Below are positions 11,211 through 19,575 of a stretch of DNA of 24,433 nucleotides, in pieces. The DNA comes from a virus. Position 1 is the first letter of the stretch. Every line of letters begins with the position of its first letter. The stretch covers positions 1-24,433 of the IMG/VR virus record IMGVR_UViG_3300042564_002264; one strand, written 5' to 3'. A program made the translations under genes and the position numbers. Below the pieces are notes generated by a model. It was given only the letters and a program-made list of their open reading frames with translations, was not told the origin of the DNA and did not search any database.

Positions 11211-11750
11211 ATGGATATGGATTGGGATGATGACGATTTTGGGTTGGGTTCGCTGATCAGCGAGGATGCTGAGATTGCGATGCGGGATGACCGTGACTTG
11301 GTTTTTGCGCGTGAGTATGTGCGTTTGAAGGCGGTGAAGTCGAAGAACGCTGCGGAGCTGGCGTGTGTTCGCGCTGGGATTACGAATCCGGAATATCACA
11401 TCAAGGTAGTTGCGGAACGCCAGCTGGCGCGGGTGGAGGTTCAGCGGCTGATTGCTGAGGCTGAGACTTCCGGGCTGGTGATTGAGCGGACGGAGTACAC
11501 GCGGGATTTGTTTCTGGATGAGCTGCAGGCGGTTCATGAGCGGGCTTTGGATGCAAAGAACTTTACGAGCGCGATTAGTGCGGTGAAGACGCAGGCACAG
11601 TTGCTGGGGATGATGGATCAGACGCTGAATATCAATCACACGGTGACGGCGAAGGATCTGGATTTGCAGACGTTAAGGGCGATGGTTGCGGATCGGGCCA
11701 AGCCGGTGGCGGCGGTTATAGATGCGGATTATAGGGAGGTTGAGGGATGA
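11211..11750 (+). CDS. terS: Terminase small subunit
   Basis: The 179-residue protein recognises phage DNA and hands it to the large terminase. After an acidic start (MDMDWDDDDFGLG), residues 28-85 form a helix-turn-helix-like domain with the small-terminase pattern: FAREYVRLKAVKSKNAAELA, CVRAGITNPEYHIKVVAE, then RQLARVEVQRLIAEAE. The rest is helical (LFLDELQAVHERALDAKNFT, TQAQLLGMMD), as in oligomerisation regions. It directly precedes the packaging genes. Either ATG at 11211 or 11217 may be used; AAAGG has better spacing (six bases) to 11217. The assignment rests on pattern and position beside the large subunit. Confidence 0.8.
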   Translation: MDMDWDDDDFGLGSLISEDAEIAMRDDRDLVFAREYVRLKAVKSKNAAELACVRAGITNPEYHIKVVAERQLARVEVQRLIAEAETSGLVIERTEYTRDLFLDELQAVHERALDAKNFTSAISAVKTQAQLLGMMDQTLNINHTVTAKDLDLQTLRAMVADRAKPVAAVIDADYREVEG

Positions 11751-12007
11751 AGATTCACCAGTGTTTTTTGCGTGGGTTTGCGGGCGGTCTTATGGGCGAC
11801 AGCAGCGGGCTGCATATGCCGCTCACCATTGTCGGGGATGAGAACTCAATCACGCTGACCAAGGGTGAGGGCTTTGACGAGTGGTTGGCAGATGACACCA
11901 AGATTGTTCTGCACGACGATATTGAGACCACTTACACGGACCAGAACCAAGAGACGCTTCGCCGGATTGTGCTGGCATGGCTGCACGGCGAAGAGTTTGA
12001 GGGATGA
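11747..12007 (+). CDS. Hypothetical protein, 86 aa
   Basis: Begins MKIHQCFLRGFAGGLMGDSS, then LHMPLTIVGDENSITLTKGE and an acidic helix ending IVLAWLHGEEFEG. A beta-rich centre is likely. It is coupled to the small terminase by ATGA and lies between the two terminase genes, where phages often place small accessory proteins. I do not recognise it. Confidence 0.7.
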   Translation: MKIHQCFLRGFAGGLMGDSSGLHMPLTIVGDENSITLTKGEGFDEWLADDTKIVLHDDIETTYTDQNQETLRRIVLAWLHGEEFEG

Positions 12008-12180
12008 TATATATCCGCGACGATGGGCAGCTGATTCGCAATGGGATTAACGTGTACCCGCGTCGATCCAGCAGTGTTGGGTTTATTGTGGCTCTGGGTC
12101 GGTTCCGGTTTATGCTGAGGTATTCGCGGGTTTTGGGTCGTCTGTATTGTATTGTGGTGTGGTGTCGCGATGAACGCTGA
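12004..12180 (+). CDS. Small basic hypothetical protein, 58 aa
   Basis: Reads MIYIRDDGQLIRNGINVYPR, then RSSSVGFIVALGRFRFMLRY and a Cys/Arg-rich end IVVWCRDER. Its start makes an ATGA overlap with the previous stop, and without it a 162-base gap would exist in the operon. It is strongly basic. The stop at 12178-12180 lies inside the next gene's first codons (11-base overlap). No family is recognised. Confidence 0.6.
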   Translation: MIYIRDDGQLIRNGINVYPRRSSSVGFIVALGRFRFMLRYSRVLGRLYCIVVWCRDER

Positions 12181-12463
12181 TGGTGCTAAGAATATGCGAC
12201 GTATCGAGCGCGGATCGCATTGGGCGATAGGTCGTTATGTGATTGCTGAAACGCGCACTGTTGAGGGCGGCGATGGGCGGTATAGGGAGACGTGGACGCG
12301 GAGCCTGTTCCCGAAGAATCAGGTGCGGCACACTCTGCACAGACGAGCGCCATCGGGCTATTGCGTGGAGACGGGTAAGGTGAACGGGAGTTTTTCATCG
12401 AGCTGTTCGTTTTACGGCGCGCTTTGCAAATATGGCGAGTTTACGTGGGGTAGTTCTGAATGA
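12170..12463 (+). CDS. Hypothetical protein, 97 aa
   Basis: Begins MNADGAKNMRRIERGSHWAI, continues with YVIAETRTVEGGDGRYRETW, and has a Ser/Cys-rich stretch FSSSCSFYGALCKYG near its end. A beta-strand pattern is likely. The ATG at 12170 is chosen over the TTG at 12152, although the ribosome site is weak. It overlaps the large terminase start by four bases (ATGA). Curiously, both genes begin with the same 11 bases, ATGAACGCTGA. It is unrecognised. Confidence 0.65.
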   Translation: MNADGAKNMRRIERGSHWAIGRYVIAETRTVEGGDGRYRETWTRSLFPKNQVRHTLHRRAPSGYCVETGKVNGSFSSSCSFYGALCKYGEFTWGSSE

Positions 12464-13992
12464 ACGCTGACCTATCGATGGATGACTTGCTGGCGGAGCT
12501 GGTGGCCCGCGAGGAGGCGATGGCATCGTTTGCGGCGTATATTGAGTATGTGAGCGGGATGAAGCCGCCGCCGCACTTGAAGCTGATTTGCGACAAGCTT
12601 GATGAGGTTGCGAATGGTAAGATTCAGAGGCTGATGATTTCGATGCCGCCGGGGCATGGTAAGTCGTTTGCCGCGTCGCATTACTTCCCGGCCTATTACC
12701 TCGCGAAGAACCCGACGAAGAACGTGATCTTTGCGACGCACAAGCAGGAGCTGTCGGACAGTTTCGGTCTGAAGGTGCGTAACGTGATTAAGGGCGACGA
12801 ACATCGGCGCTTGTTCCCGGATGTGGGTATTAGTGCGGACAAGACGGCTGCGGGCGAGTGGATGACGACGCAGGCTGGTGGTTATCACGCGACTGCGGTT
12901 GGCGCGAACGTGACGGGTCGGCGCGGGGATATATTGATTGGGGACGATTTGCTGTCGGGTATTCAGGCGGCTGAGTCGGACAGTGAGCGGAACAAGTTAT
13001 GGGCATGGTACGGCGCGGATTTTTTCACGCGCCGTAAGAACAAGGACACGCCGATCATCCTGATTGGAACGCGCTGGCATCTGGGGGACCACATGGGTCG
13101 CTTGGATCAGGGCGAGCGGGATGGTGAGGGCGAGAAGTGGGAGCGGGTGATTTTGCCCGCGCTGGCGGTGGATAACGACATTTTGGGGCGAGAGCCCGGA
13201 GATGCACTGTGGCCGGAACAGTTCCCGAAAGAGGAACTGGAGAAGATCCGCCGCCAGCCTTCCACGACGAGCCGTATCTGGTCGTCGCTGTATCAGCAGA
13301 ATCCGGTTGTGGATGATGGTGGTATTATCGATCAGACGTGGTTTAAGTGGTGGCGGTCGCCCGATCCGCCGGAGGTGAAGTACGTTATACAGGCGTGGGA
13401 TACGGCGCTGACGGCGAACAAGACATCGGCGTATAGCGCGTCAACGACGTGGGGCGTGTTTGATGACGATAACGGGATACCGAACCTGATCCTGTTATCG
13501 GTGTGGCGCGACCGTGCTGAGTGGCCGATACTGCGGCGAATGGTGCAGCGGATGGCGACGGATTACAGGGACGATAACTATCGCACGCCGATCAAGGCAT
13601 CGAAGAACCGGATGCCGGATACGGTGCTGGTGGAGGCGAAGGCGAACGGTCAGATGCTGATTCAGGACTTGGGTCGTGCAGGAATTGTTGCAACGCCGTT
13701 TAATCCTGATAAGTTTGGTGATAAGATAGCGCGTGTTCGTTTGGTTACGGATTTGATCGAGAACGGGCGTGTGTGGTTGCCGGCGATGAAACCGGCGTAT
13801 GATCAGTTGAGGCCGTGGGCGCGTGACTTTATGGAGCAGTGCGTTCAGTTTCCAGCGGCTGATTCGAGGGACTGGGTTGATACGATGACGATGGCGTTTT
13901 TGCGGGTCAAACAGTCTGGGTGGGTTCACAATACAGAGAACCCGTATGAAGAGGTATATGACGTACCGCTTGAACGCGCATCGTTTTATTGA
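12460..13992 (+). CDS. terL: Terminase large subunit (packaging ATPase and nuclease)
   Basis: This 510-residue motor pumps DNA into the prohead and cuts it. Walker A is SMPPGHGKS (61-69), and the phosphate loop is followed by a motif FATHKQELSDSF. Walker B is DILIGDD (157-163), with IGTRWHLGD (202-210) as the coupling motif. The C-terminal RNase-H-like nuclease has Asp313 (IQAWDTA), Glu392 (VEAKANG) and Asp474 (DWVDTMTMAF) as the likely metal ligands. The arrangement is that of the Terminase_6 family used by many tailed phages. The gene is coupled by ATGA to the one before it and followed by the portal gene after 30 bases. Confidence 0.95.
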   Translation: MNADLSMDDLLAELVAREEAMASFAAYIEYVSGMKPPPHLKLICDKLDEVANGKIQRLMISMPPGHGKSFAASHYFPAYYLAKNPTKNVIFATHKQELSDSFGLKVRNVIKGDEHRRLFPDVGISADKTAAGEWMTTQAGGYHATAVGANVTGRRGDILIGDDLLSGIQAAESDSERNKLWAWYGADFFTRRKNKDTPIILIGTRWHLGDHMGRLDQGERDGEGEKWERVILPALAVDNDILGREPGDALWPEQFPKEELEKIRRQPSTTSRIWSSLYQQNPVVDDGGIIDQTWFKWWRSPDPPEVKYVIQAWDTALTANKTSAYSASTTWGVFDDDNGIPNLILLSVWRDRAEWPILRRMVQRMATDYRDDNYRTPIKASKNRMPDTVLVEAKANGQMLIQDLGRAGIVATPFNPDKFGDKIARVRLVTDLIENGRVWLPAMKPAYDQLRPWARDFMEQCVQFPAADSRDWVDTMTMAFLRVKQSGWVHNTENPYEEVYDVPLERASFY

Positions 13993-14022
13993 CGCCGAAT
14001 ATGGCGCATGTTAGGAGGCAGA

Positions 14023-16374
14023 ATGGCCCGTAAACCAATGACACTCGAAGATACGCTGCGTCCTCAGTTTGAGGGCATTGGCGGCGTTGACGTTGACATG
14101 CCTGAGGGCGACGCGGAATACGAAATTGAAATGGGCGGCCCTGAGATGGTCGATGGCGCTGAGATCACCGAATTGGATGATGGTGGCGTTGAGATTGATT
14201 TTGAACCATCGGAAGATGAAGAAGAAGAAATCACGCACGAATCGAACCTCGCGCTGTACATGGACGATATGGACCTGAATGGTCTGGGTGAGATGCTGCT
14301 GAGCGGCGTTGAGGAAGATAAGCAGAGCCGCAGCGAGTGGGAGACCACGATGTCTGAGGGCATCAAGCTGATGGGTCTGAAGATCGAAGACCGCCAGACG
14401 CCGTTCAAGGGCGCATGCGGCGTTTACGATCCGTTGCTGGCTGAGGCAGTGGTGCGCTGGCAGGCTGTGGCTTGCGGCGAGCTGTTGCCGGCGGGTGGTC
14501 CGGTTAAGACGCAGATCACGGGCGTAGCGAACGAGCAGCTGGAGGCGCAGGCGTCGCGGGTTAAGGACTTCATGAACCTTTACCTTACGGAATTGGCCCC
14601 TGAGTTCTACGAAGAGTTCGACCAGATGCTGTTCTGGCTGGCGCTGGTGGGTTCGACGTTCAAAAAAGTTTATCAGGATAGGCTGCTGGGACGCCCGGTG
14701 AGCCGATTTGTTTTGCCGGATAACTTCATTGTTTCCTATGGCACGACGGATTTAGAGACATCGCCGCGTTTCTGCCACATTACGCCGATGACGCGCCGGA
14801 ATTTCCGCTTGGCGCAGCTGGCGGGTGTGTATCGCGATATCAAGGTTGGCGATCCGCAGCCGGATGATGAGGGCCAGAGCCCGATTCGCGCAGAGGTTGA
14901 CGGCGTTCAGGGCGTTGAGCCGGGCGCTGAGGGCACGGAAGAGTATCGGATCTATGAGGTTTATGCGGATCTGAACCTCGAAGGCTTTGAGAACGAGGAT
15001 GGTATTCCTCTGCCGTATATCGTGACGATTGATGAGGGGACTCGCAAGGTTCTGTCGATCTATCGGAACTATGAAGAGAATGACCCGACGTTTAAGCGTC
15101 AGGATTGCTTCGTTCACTATAAGCTGATGCCCGGCGTTGGCTTCTATGGCCTTGGCTATGCGCACTTGTTGGGCAACTCGGCGAAGACGGCGACATCGAT
15201 CCGTCGTCAGCTGATTGACGCGGCGACGTTGAACAACTTCCCCGGTGGCTTGCGCGTTAAGGGTATGCGTCTCGACGACAACAACATTGGGATTGGCCCG
15301 ACTGAGTTCCGTGAAATTGACACGGGCGGTATGCCGATTCAGAACGCGATCATGACGATGCCGTATAAGGAACCTTCGCAGGTTTCTTTGGCGCTGCTGA
15401 AGGAAACGTATGAGAGTGCGCGGAATCTTGCCAACACAGCCGAAATTGCGGTGGGTGAGGGCAGACAAGATGCTCCAGTTGGAACGACTGTGGCTCTTAT
15501 GGAAGCGGCAACCCGACTCCAGTCGGCGACGCTCAAGCGGTCGCATAAGGCGTTCAATCGGGAACTGAAGATGATTGCGAATTTGTTTGGCAAGTATCTG
15601 CCAGACGAACCGTATCCATTCCCAGTTCGCGGCGGCATGTCTGCGATTATGCGGGAAGACTTCTCGGACAACATAGACGTTATTCCTGTAAGCGACCCGA
15701 ATATTTCATCGTCCGCGCAACGCATGATGCGTGCGGAAGCTCTGTTGCGGTTTGCGACACAGCAGCCTGACCAGCACAATCTGCGCGCAGCCTATCGTCA
15801 GATGTATGTCGAGATGGGCATTGACGAAGAGAAGATTGAAATGCTCCTGTTGCCTGAGCAGGCCAAGCCGAAGCCACTGGATCCTCTGTCTGAGAACCAG
15901 AATGCGCTGACAGGCAAGCCATTGGTAGCCGGCGCGTATCAGGATCACGATGCACACATCGCGGCGCACGCTCCGATTGCTGAAGAGAATCCAGCGTTGC
16001 AGGCGCACATCAACGAGCATTTGGCTCTGAAGATGCGCTTGCAGGTTGAGCAGATCATTGGCCAGCCGCTTCCGCCTCCGGGCCAGCCGCTGCCGCCTGA
16101 GATTGAGAACCAGCTCGCGGTTATGGTTGCGCAGGCCATGCAGCAGTTGGCACCATCCTATAAGCCGCAGCCTCCGGGCCCTGATCCGATGCTTCAGGTG
16201 GAGCAGATGAAGATTCAGCAGCGCGATGCTGATAGCAAACTTGACGCCCAAGTCGAAATGACGAAGGCGCAAATAGAAGCACAGACTGACGCGGAAGACC
16301 GTGCTTCGAGAGAGCGGATTGCAGCAATGAAGCTCCAGTCCGAAGCCCTGCGTAATAATGGAGGTTTCCAATGA
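14023..16374 (+). CDS. P22-like portal protein
   Basis: The 783-residue product forms the twelve-subunit ring through which DNA enters and leaves the head. The size and architecture (acidic N-terminus of about 80 residues, long mixed core, then a Pro/Gln-rich region and a coiled-coil tail) are those of P22-type portals rather than the 400-500-residue HK97 kind. Recognisable segments include GVYDPLLAEAVVRWQAVACG and YKLMPGVGFYGLGYAHLLGN and FPGGLRVKGMRLDDNNIGIG. The C-terminus (QVEMTKAQIEAQTDAEDRAS) is a likely coiled coil or barrel helix. The start at 14023 is set by TAGGAGG just upstream. It implies a short-tailed virion. Confidence 0.9.
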   Translation: MARKPMTLEDTLRPQFEGIGGVDVDMPEGDAEYEIEMGGPEMVDGAEITELDDGGVEIDFEPSEDEEEEITHESNLALYMDDMDLNGLGEMLLSGVEEDKQSRSEWETTMSEGIKLMGLKIEDRQTPFKGACGVYDPLLAEAVVRWQAVACGELLPAGGPVKTQITGVANEQLEAQASRVKDFMNLYLTELAPEFYEEFDQMLFWLALVGSTFKKVYQDRLLGRPVSRFVLPDNFIVSYGTTDLETSPRFCHITPMTRRNFRLAQLAGVYRDIKVGDPQPDDEGQSPIRAEVDGVQGVEPGAEGTEEYRIYEVYADLNLEGFENEDGIPLPYIVTIDEGTRKVLSIYRNYEENDPTFKRQDCFVHYKLMPGVGFYGLGYAHLLGNSAKTATSIRRQLIDAATLNNFPGGLRVKGMRLDDNNIGIGPTEFREIDTGGMPIQNAIMTMPYKEPSQVSLALLKETYESARNLANTAEIAVGEGRQDAPVGTTVALMEAATRLQSATLKRSHKAFNRELKMIANLFGKYLPDEPYPFPVRGGMSAIMREDFSDNIDVIPVSDPNISSSAQRMMRAEALLRFATQQPDQHNLRAAYRQMYVEMGIDEEKIEMLLLPEQAKPKPLDPLSENQNALTGKPLVAGAYQDHDAHIAAHAPIAEENPALQAHINEHLALKMRLQVEQIIGQPLPPPGQPLPPEIENQLAVMVAQAMQQLAPSYKPQPPGPDPMLQVEQMKIQQRDADSKLDAQVEMTKAQIEAQTDAEDRASRERIAAMKLQSEALRNNGGFQ

Positions 16375-16847
16375 AAATGTCTGATATGCGGGCCAAGGCT
16401 CGTGCAATTTTCGGCCCAGCAATCGCTGAGCCTATGCCTAAGCAACCAAACGGTGCGAAGGCGCTTCAGGAGCGTGCAAACGCCCGTCCTATCCCGACCT
16501 ATAAGGTTGGCGGTGCTGTGAAGAAAAACATGCCTCCTCAGCCGACTGCAGCTGAGCGTGAAGCAGATCGCAAAAGTCGCGAAGAGTATGCGAAGATGAA
16601 GCCTACGAAGGAACAGGCTGCAGCAATTACCCGTGGCAATCGCGCTGCCGATATTGAAGGCGGTCGTTATAAGGATGGTGGCAAGGCGAAGAAAGACGGC
16701 GGCAAGGCGAAGAAAGACGGCCTCGCTGTTATGATCGCTATTGGTACGCCGAAAAAGGCTGCCAAGAAAATGGACGGCGAGATGATGAAGCCGGTCAAGC
16801 GTGCAGTTGGTGGCGCTGGCAAAACCCGCAAAGGCATGTGCAAGTGA
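16371..16847 (+). CDS. Small Lys/Gly-rich protein with tandem repeat
   Basis: A basic 158-residue protein (MKMSDMRAKARAIFGPAIAE) with little regular structure. Near residues 102-119 is a direct duplication of GGKAKKD, encoded by a 21-base tandem repeat (16677-16718, one mismatch). Its end, AVGGAGKTRKGM, resembles the KGGVGKVRKGM of the following gene. Such Lys-Gly repeat proteins occur beside portals in many aquatic phages, and an internal head or DNA-binding role is plausible but unproven. GGAGG precedes the start, which overlaps the portal stop by four bases. Confidence 0.7.
   Translation: MKMSDMRAKARAIFGPAIAEPMPKQPNGAKALQERANARPIPTYKVGGAVKKNMPPQPTAAEREADRKSREEYAKMKPTKEQAAAITRGNRAADIEGGRYKDGGKAKKDGGKAKKDGLAVMIAIGTPKKAAKKMDGEMMKPVKRAVGGAGKTRKGMCK
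16677..16718 (+). repeat. 21-bp tandem duplication inside the Lys-rich gene
   Basis: Two copies of a 21-base unit (GGYGGCAAGGCGAAGAAAGA plus C) lie side by side, differing at one base. They keep the reading frame and repeat GGKAKKD. A recent slippage duplication is likely. Confidence 0.8.
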
Positions 16848-17089
16848 AGGGCGGCTGCTCAGTCAAGGCTTACGGCGACATAATCAAGAAGGCGGCTGGG
16901 GGAAAAGTCCAAACGTCTGCTGATACTGCGCGCAAGCTGGCCACAGAAATGGGCGGCATGAACATGGGCGGCAAGCCTGTAAAGAAAGCCAAGGGTGGGG
17001 TCGGAAAGGTCCGCAAGGGCATGATGTCCCCATCCGGAAAGATGCTCCAGCCTGTGAAGCCTAAGACTGGTCTGGGGTCGTCCTACTAA
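16844..17089 (+). CDS. Small Lys/Gly-rich protein, 81 aa
   Basis: Begins with GTG, reading MKGGCSVKAYGDIIKKAAGG and later KKAKGGVGKVRKGMM. The GTG at 16844 is chosen because it overlaps the previous stop as GTGA, like the neighbouring pairs; a GTG at 16838 is possible. It shares the GGxGKxRKGM motif with the preceding gene's C-terminus, suggesting duplication of a short module. It is basic and probably head-internal or DNA-binding by analogy with similar proteins in other phages, but this is not shown. Confidence 0.65.
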   Translation: MKGGCSVKAYGDIIKKAAGGKVQTSADTARKLATEMGGMNMGGKPVKKAKGGVGKVRKGMMSPSGKMLQPVKPKTGLGSSY

Positions 17090-17277
17090 TGCCAAGTCGG
17101 TCGAAGCGGCAGTTCAGATTAATGGCCGCCGCTTCGGCCAACCCGGCCTTTGCAAAGAAGGTTGGTATACCGACGAAAGTCGCAAAAGAATTCCACGCGA
17201 AAGATCGCGGGATAACATATAAAAAACTACCGGAGAAAAAAGTTGAGCGCAGAGGAACTAAGCCGCAGAGCGGTTGA
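17089..17277 (+). CDS. Small basic protein of the MPSRSKRQFRLM type
   Basis: Sixty-two residues beginning MPSRSKRQFRLMAAASANPA, then FAKKVGIPTKVAKEFHAKDR. The pattern S-K-x-Q-x-R-x-M near the start with a later V-A-K-E-F is that of small phage and bacterial basic proteins (related to the DUF3008-type layout). A virion role is likely from position. The ATG shares a base with the previous stop (TAATG). It overlaps the next gene by 35 bases, which is unusual here. Confidence 0.7.
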   Translation: MPSRSKRQFRLMAAASANPAFAKKVGIPTKVAKEFHAKDRGITYKKLPEKKVERRGTKPQSG

Positions 17278-17524
17278 GCGTATCAGTGAGCTGCGAGATC
17301 GCGCCACCGAATACTCATTAAATGCACGTTTTAGGCCGTCCAGCCAAGGGGAGAAATACTTCCCGGCATCGACGGCGGAAGAGATTGCCCTTCAGGTTCT
17401 GGAGGGGAATGCGTTGGTGCGTGGCTATACAGCTGCAATTCAGGTCATTGCCGACGAGTATAAACGTATGATGCAGCCTGACGATGATAAAATACCGGAA
17501 CAAAAAACAAGGAGTCATTACTGA
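17243..17524 (+). CDS. Hypothetical protein, 93 aa, TTG start
   Basis: Reads MSAEELSRRAVERISELRDR from a TTG codon; GGAG lies seven bases upstream, and no better start fits the protein. The protein is helical (ERISELRDRATEYSLNARFR, EEIALQVLEGNALVRGYTAA) and ends in a charged tail. It lies between the Lys-rich proteins and the co-chaperonin. I do not recognise it. Confidence 0.65.
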   Translation: MSAEELSRRAVERISELRDRATEYSLNARFRPSSQGEKYFPASTAEEIALQVLEGNALVRGYTAAIQVIADEYKRMMQPDDDKIPEQKTRSHY

Positions 17525-17982
17525 TGAGCATGAGTAACATTGAGCCGCATGAAGAAGAGCTTGCGAAGCAATTCATAGACGGGCATTTTGTGGAGATGAC
17601 GGGTCAGCCGTTTGATATGCGCCCAGCTGGGTATCTTGTGGCTGTAAAAATTTACATCCGCCCTGAAGAGCTGAAGACGATCAAGAAGGAAGACGGCACG
17701 GAAGTGACGCTTTACCTGCCTGACACGGTTCGCGCTGAAGATAAGTTCTCATCGGTTTCGGCTTTGGTATGCGCTGTTGGACCGGAAGCCTATCAGGGTG
17801 AGAAGTTCGAACGCTCTGGGCCTTGGTGCAAGGTCGGGGACTGGATCCTGATCCCACGCTATGAATCGACAATGGTTTCTTATCGCGGCGTTGCAATGGC
17901 GCTTCTGCCTGATGATCGCGTTATGGCGGTTATCACTGGCCCAGAAGATGTCGAATCAGGCAAGGCTGCTAATAATTATTAA
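17524..17982 (+). CDS. GroES-like co-chaperonin
   Basis: The 152-residue protein matches the GroES (Cpn10) beta-barrel layout. A first strand (RPAGYLVAVKIYIRPEEL, residues 33-50) is followed by the mobile-loop region with LYLPDTVRAEDKFSSV (about 64-79). The roof/strand pair comes next (SALVCAVGPEAYQ, 79-91), then CKVGDWILIPRYESTMVSYR (102-121) and a final strand (DDRVMAVITGPE). These correspond to V-x-A-V-G-x-G-x and V-x-V-G-D-x-V-L in cellular GroES. Phage co-chaperonins (such as T4 gp31) help the host GroEL fold the capsid protein. It is placed just before scaffold and capsid, which supports this. AAGGAG precedes the start. Confidence 0.75.
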   Translation: MSMSNIEPHEEELAKQFIDGHFVEMTGQPFDMRPAGYLVAVKIYIRPEELKTIKKEDGTEVTLYLPDTVRAEDKFSSVSALVCAVGPEAYQGEKFERSGPWCKVGDWILIPRYESTMVSYRGVAMALLPDDRVMAVITGPEDVESGKAANNY

Positions 17983-17992
17983 GGAATAGAGC

Positions 17993-19018
17993 ATGGATGA
18001 AGAAAACGAAATTCCAGAACTTCCGTTGACGGAAGATGGCCCCACCGAAGACATCGAAATCGAGATAACCGAAGACGATCTTGGTGAGAGCCTCGCGGAT
18101 TACGAGGAAGAAGAATCCGAAGAAACCGTTGAGGAAGAAGAGCCTGAGGAAGAAGAAGAGCCCGAAGAAGAGCCTGAAGAAGAGGCTCCTAAGCGGAAGC
18201 GTTCACCTGACAAGCGCATAGCTGAGCTGGCCCGCAAGGCCGCTGACGCTGAGCGCCGTGCGCAGGAAGCTGAGTCTCGCCTGCAGAACGAAGCCCAGAT
18301 GCGTCAGCAATCTGACTTCGCCATGATGACGCACTACAAGAACAACCTCATCAACGAGGCTGGTGCGGTCAAGCAGAAGCTCATGGATGCGCATTCTATG
18401 GGCGACAGCGAACAGATTGTTGAGCTGCAGAGCATTTACTACAAACTGCAGAATGATCTGGCCGGCGTTGAGAACTGGGAAGCTGAGCAGAAGGTTTCTG
18501 CACCAGAGGTGCAAAAGCAAGCTCAACCAAAATCTCAGCCCCAGCCTTCACTGGAGCCTCGTACAGCGGGATGGATTCAGAAGAACGAGTGGTTCCAGCC
18601 ACAGTCCCCTGAGTTCGATCCTGAGATGCACGAAGAGGCAACGCTGTATGCACGCCGCATCGAGCGTCGGTATCGTTCTGAGGGACGTGACGACGAAATC
18701 GGTGGCGTTGATTACTTTACGGAAATCGACCGTCACATGCGTAAGGAATACCCTGACGCATTCTCAGCCGTATCAACCCCAAGCAAGAGAACTCCACCGA
18801 TGTCTCGTGAATCTAATGTTGCCCCTGTCCAGCGCAGCGCGCCAAACCAGCAAGGCAAAAGCGCCAAGACCATACGACTAACAGCCGATCAGCGTCGCAT
18901 GGCGCACCAGTTGGCCCAGTCTGGGGCTATTCGCAATCAGAAGGGAGGTCGCATGACCGATCTTGAGGCGGAAAAATATTACGCAGTTCACATGATAAAA
19001 CAGAGTAAAGGATCTTAA
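17993..19018 (+). CDS. Scaffolding protein
   Basis: The 341-residue protein has a very acidic first 65 residues (EEEEPEEEEEPEEEP type), then a long coiled-coil region (KRIAELARKAADAERRAQEA, ESRLQNEAQMRQ). A Pro/Gln linker follows, then a basic C-terminal part near KTIRLTADQRRMAHQLAQSG. This is the usual layout of scaffolding proteins that nucleate capsid assembly and are then released; the basic C-terminal helix normally binds the coat protein. AAGGAA lies about seven bases upstream of the ATG. It sits between the co-chaperonin and the head genes. Confidence 0.8.
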   Translation: MDEENEIPELPLTEDGPTEDIEIEITEDDLGESLADYEEEESEETVEEEEPEEEEEPEEEPEEEAPKRKRSPDKRIAELARKAADAERRAQEAESRLQNEAQMRQQSDFAMMTHYKNNLINEAGAVKQKLMDAHSMGDSEQIVELQSIYYKLQNDLAGVENWEAEQKVSAPEVQKQAQPKSQPQPSLEPRTAGWIQKNEWFQPQSPEFDPEMHEEATLYARRIERRYRSEGRDDEIGGVDYFTEIDRHMRKEYPDAFSAVSTPSKRTPPMSRESNVAPVQRSAPNQQGKSAKTIRLTADQRRMAHQLAQSGAIRNQKGGRMTDLEAEKYYAVHMIKQSKGS

Positions 19019-19020
19019 TA

Positions 19021-19500
19021 ATGGCACGAGCATCAAGAGTCTCGCAGAGCCGAGCAGCAGAATCACGCGAATCAAGCATGCGCAAGCGGCCTGAGACGCA
19101 CTTCCAATCCAAGCTATATGTTCCAAAGGATAAAATTCCTTTGGGCATGACCTATGCTTGGGTTCGCGAATCAACCCTCAACGAACCCGATCCAGACAAC
19201 ATGACGGATCGCATGATCAAGGGCTGGGCTCCAGTTCCTGCGTCACGCCACCCTGAGATGGTCCCTCCTCCGCTTCCCGGCTACGAAGGCTTGCAAGTGC
19301 AGGTAATCCGTCGCGGCGGTCTAATGCTCTGCGAATGCCCGACGCGGGACGTTAATGAGCGCAACGAAGATCGCGATCTGGAAAACATCGAAACCCTACA
19401 GGACGTGGCATGGACTGGTCAGAGCGATCCGAACCTTCCGCGCTTCGAGGACAAAGACAGCGGCGTATCGTTCGAGCGCGTCACGTCGTTTAAGGATTAA
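19021..19500 (+). CDS. Head-associated hypothetical protein, 159 aa
   Basis: Basic Ser/Arg-rich N-terminus (MARASRVSQSRAAESRESSM) followed by PLGMTYAWVRESTLNEPDPD, MIKGWAPVPASRHPEM and a beta-rich middle LQVQVIRRGGLMLCECPTRD. Proteins with G-M-x-Y-x-W-V-x-x-x-x-x-x-x-x-D-x-x-N-x-x-x-x-x-x-x-x-G-W-x-P-V are often found between scaffold and coat genes of podophages, probably as virion components. The gene ends just before a terminator. The role is inferred from position. Confidence 0.7.
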   Translation: MARASRVSQSRAAESRESSMRKRPETHFQSKLYVPKDKIPLGMTYAWVRESTLNEPDPDNMTDRMIKGWAPVPASRHPEMVPPPLPGYEGLQVQVIRRGGLMLCECPTRDVNERNEDRDLENIETLQDVAWTGQSDPNLPRFEDKDSGVSFERVTSFKD

Positions 19501-19539
19501 TCTCCGGCCACAGTGCACTGATACGCGCTGTGGGAACTT

Positions 19540-19572
19540 CCCCTGCCCGGGCAACTGGGTGGGGGTTTTTTT
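19540..19572 (+). terminator. Intrinsic terminator before the capsid genes
   Basis: CCCC-T-GCCC (19540-19548) pairs with GGGT-GGGG (19557-19564), with one bulge and one wobble, around an eight-base loop, and runs directly into seven T. It lies 40 bases after the stop of the gene ending at 19500. Late messages either stop here in part, or read through to the capsid genes. Confidence 0.85.
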
Positions 19573-19575
19573 ATG

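Noticed and set aside
12170-12473. Shared first 11 bases ATGAACGCTGA of two neighbouring genes as a repeat element
   Set aside because: The similarity ends after four codons and the proteins are unrelated. Chance plus a favoured start context is enough.
14752-15546. 264-codon minus-strand frame opposite the portal gene
   Set aside because: Arg/Leu-rich antisense shadow of a well-supported portal protein.
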